Source: Microbacterium fluvii
Lineage (GTDB): Bacteria; Actinomycetota; Actinomycetes; Actinomycetales; Microbacteriaceae
DNA: 64,000 nt
Assembly (NCBI RefSeq): GCF_025515205.1
Contig: NZ_JAOPFX010000001.1
Coordinates: forward strand, 1,488,001 to 1,552,000
Reading direction: 5' to 3'
Positions 63,322 to 64,000 of the stretch are shown here, piece after piece (positions within the stretch are counted from its first letter, which is position 1; every line of letters begins with the position of its first letter). The notes below the pieces were generated by a model, which saw nothing but the letters and a program-made list of their open reading frames with translations, made no database searches and was not told the origin of the DNA. The translations under genes were made by a program, and so were the position numbers.

Positions 63322-64000
63322 TCAGTCGAGCTGCTCGGTGATCTCGAACCACCGCGTCTCGGCCTCGTCGCGCTCGGTCTCCAGCGCCCCGATGCGCTGC
63401 ATCTCGGCGCCGAGGCCCACATAGTCGGACTGGTCGTGATCGGCCAGCGCCGCGCGGGCCGTCGAGATCTGCGCCTCGAGCTTCTGCATGCGCCGCTCGA
63501 GGGCTGCGAGCTCCTTCTGCGCGGCGCGCAGCTCGGCGCCGGAGAGACCGGTCGAGACCGGGGCGGATGCCGTCGGCGCTGCCGCGTGGGCCTCGTCGAG
63601 GGCGCGCAGCCGCAGGTATTCGTCGACGCCGCCCGGAAGGTGCCGCAAGCGCCCGTGCAGGATGGCGAACTGCTGGTCGGTGACCCGCTCGAGGAAGTAG
63701 CGGTCGTGCGAGACGACCAGAAGGGTGCCGGGCCACGTGTCGAGCAGGTCTTCGAGGGCCGCGAGCATGTCGGTGTCGAGGTCGTTGGTGGGCTCGTCGA
63801 GGATCAGCACGTTGGGCTGGTCGAGCAGGATCAGCAGCAGCTGCAGTCGCCGCTTCTGCCCTCCGGAGAGGTCTTTCACGGGTGTGGACAGCTGCGCGCT
63901 GGAAAAGCCCATGCGCTCCAGGAGCTGCCCCGGGGTCAGCTCGGTCGCCTTCGATCCGGTGCCGAACGAATAGGTCGTGCGCAGTCGCCCGATCACCACC
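63322..64000 (-). CDS. ABC-F family ATPase, C-terminal part (cut by window edge)
   Basis: Only the C-terminal 225 or so residues are present; the 5' end lies beyond the window. The second ABC cassette shows signature LSGGQKRRLQLLLILL, Walker B LILDEPTNDLDTDML and the switch histidine in LLVVSHDRYFLE. A C-terminal coiled-coil of about 65 residues follows (ELRAAQKELAALERRMQKLEAQI). DEPTNDLDxxxL is the Uup/EttA-type ABC-F hallmark. These cytoplasmic proteins act on ribosomes. The Uup-like coiled coil suggests a Uup-type member. Confidence 0.9.
   Translation of the reverse strand, partial: VVIGRLRTTYSFGTGSKATELTPGQLLERMGFSSAQLSTPVKDLSGGQKRRLQLLLILLDQPNVLILDEPTNDLDTDMLAALEDLLDTWPGTLLVVSHDRYFLERVTDQQFAILHGRLRHLPGGVDEYLRLRALDEAHAAAPTASAPVSTGLSGAELRAAQKELAALERRMQKLEAQISTARAALADHDQSDYVGLGAEMQRIGALETERDEAETRWFEITEQLD

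Overview
The window is about 64 kb of very GC-rich chromosome from an actinobacterium, most likely a member of the Microbacteriaceae such as Microbacterium. This is inferred from gene content: the uppS / hemolysin-III / DUF4307 / greA block, eno-ftsB-DUF501, mfd-pth-rplY, tRNA-Gln-glmU-prs, DUF4245 after xseB, very frequent GTG starts and 4-nt ATGA/GTGA gene overlaps. Many genes also carry a TANNNT-like -10 hexamer ending 6-7 nt before the start codon, the arrangement of actinobacterial leaderless mRNAs. I see no rRNA, CRISPR array, insertion sequence or prophage; this looks like stable core chromosome with a few accessory gene groups.

Layout. 0-5 kb: end of xseB, a DUF4245 membrane protein, beta-carbonic anhydrase, fumC and a histidine kinase/response regulator pair. 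5-9.3 kb (minus): a secreted Ser-rich protein, a PIN-PhoH ATPase, a class-V aminotransferase and uppS. 9.4-14 kb: trhA-like protein, two small membrane proteins, greA, ilvA and a PerM/AI-2E-type permease. 14-17.9 kb: two convergent YcaQ/AlkZ-like winged-helix paralogs, HtpX and LemA. 18-23 kb: a flavin lactone oxidase with a PLP racemase-fold enzyme, then a ketosteroid-dehydrogenase-like flavoprotein with a divergent TetR regulator and a clear operator. 23-25 kb: an unknown lipoprotein, two unknown membrane proteins and a tRNA with anticodon UAA. 25-31 kb (minus): type II NADH dehydrogenase, a mycosin-like protease, DUF501, FtsB, enolase and an O-methyltransferase. 31-34 kb: a CPBP/DUF1648/GntR operon and a DUF4442 protein.

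34-43.5 kb: hisS, mazG, nhaA, ppc, a hexapeptide-repeat protein, NADP-type glutamate dehydrogenase and an amino-acid permease. 43.8-52 kb: mfd, pth, rplY, a 41-residue membrane protein, gluconokinase and 6-phosphogluconate dehydrogenase (divergent, with overlapping -10 elements) and CorA. 52-57.3 kb: a second two-component system, convergent with a three-gene flavin module made of an FMN-binding lipoprotein, an ApbE FMN transferase and an NqrB/RnfD-like membrane domain fused to a ferredoxin-reductase-type domain. 57.4-64 kb: a P-type ATPase, prs, glmU, tRNA-Gln, a MarR regulator and the end of an ABC-F ATPase.

The features most worth a second look are: the flavin electron-transfer module; a class-I-shaped tRNA with a leucine UAA anticodon; glmU starting one nucleotide after the mature end of tRNA-Gln; a REP-like inverted repeat sitting in frame inside mazG, with relatives in two gaps between convergent genes; the face-to-face gntK/gnd promoters; and the widespread leaderless promoter signature.
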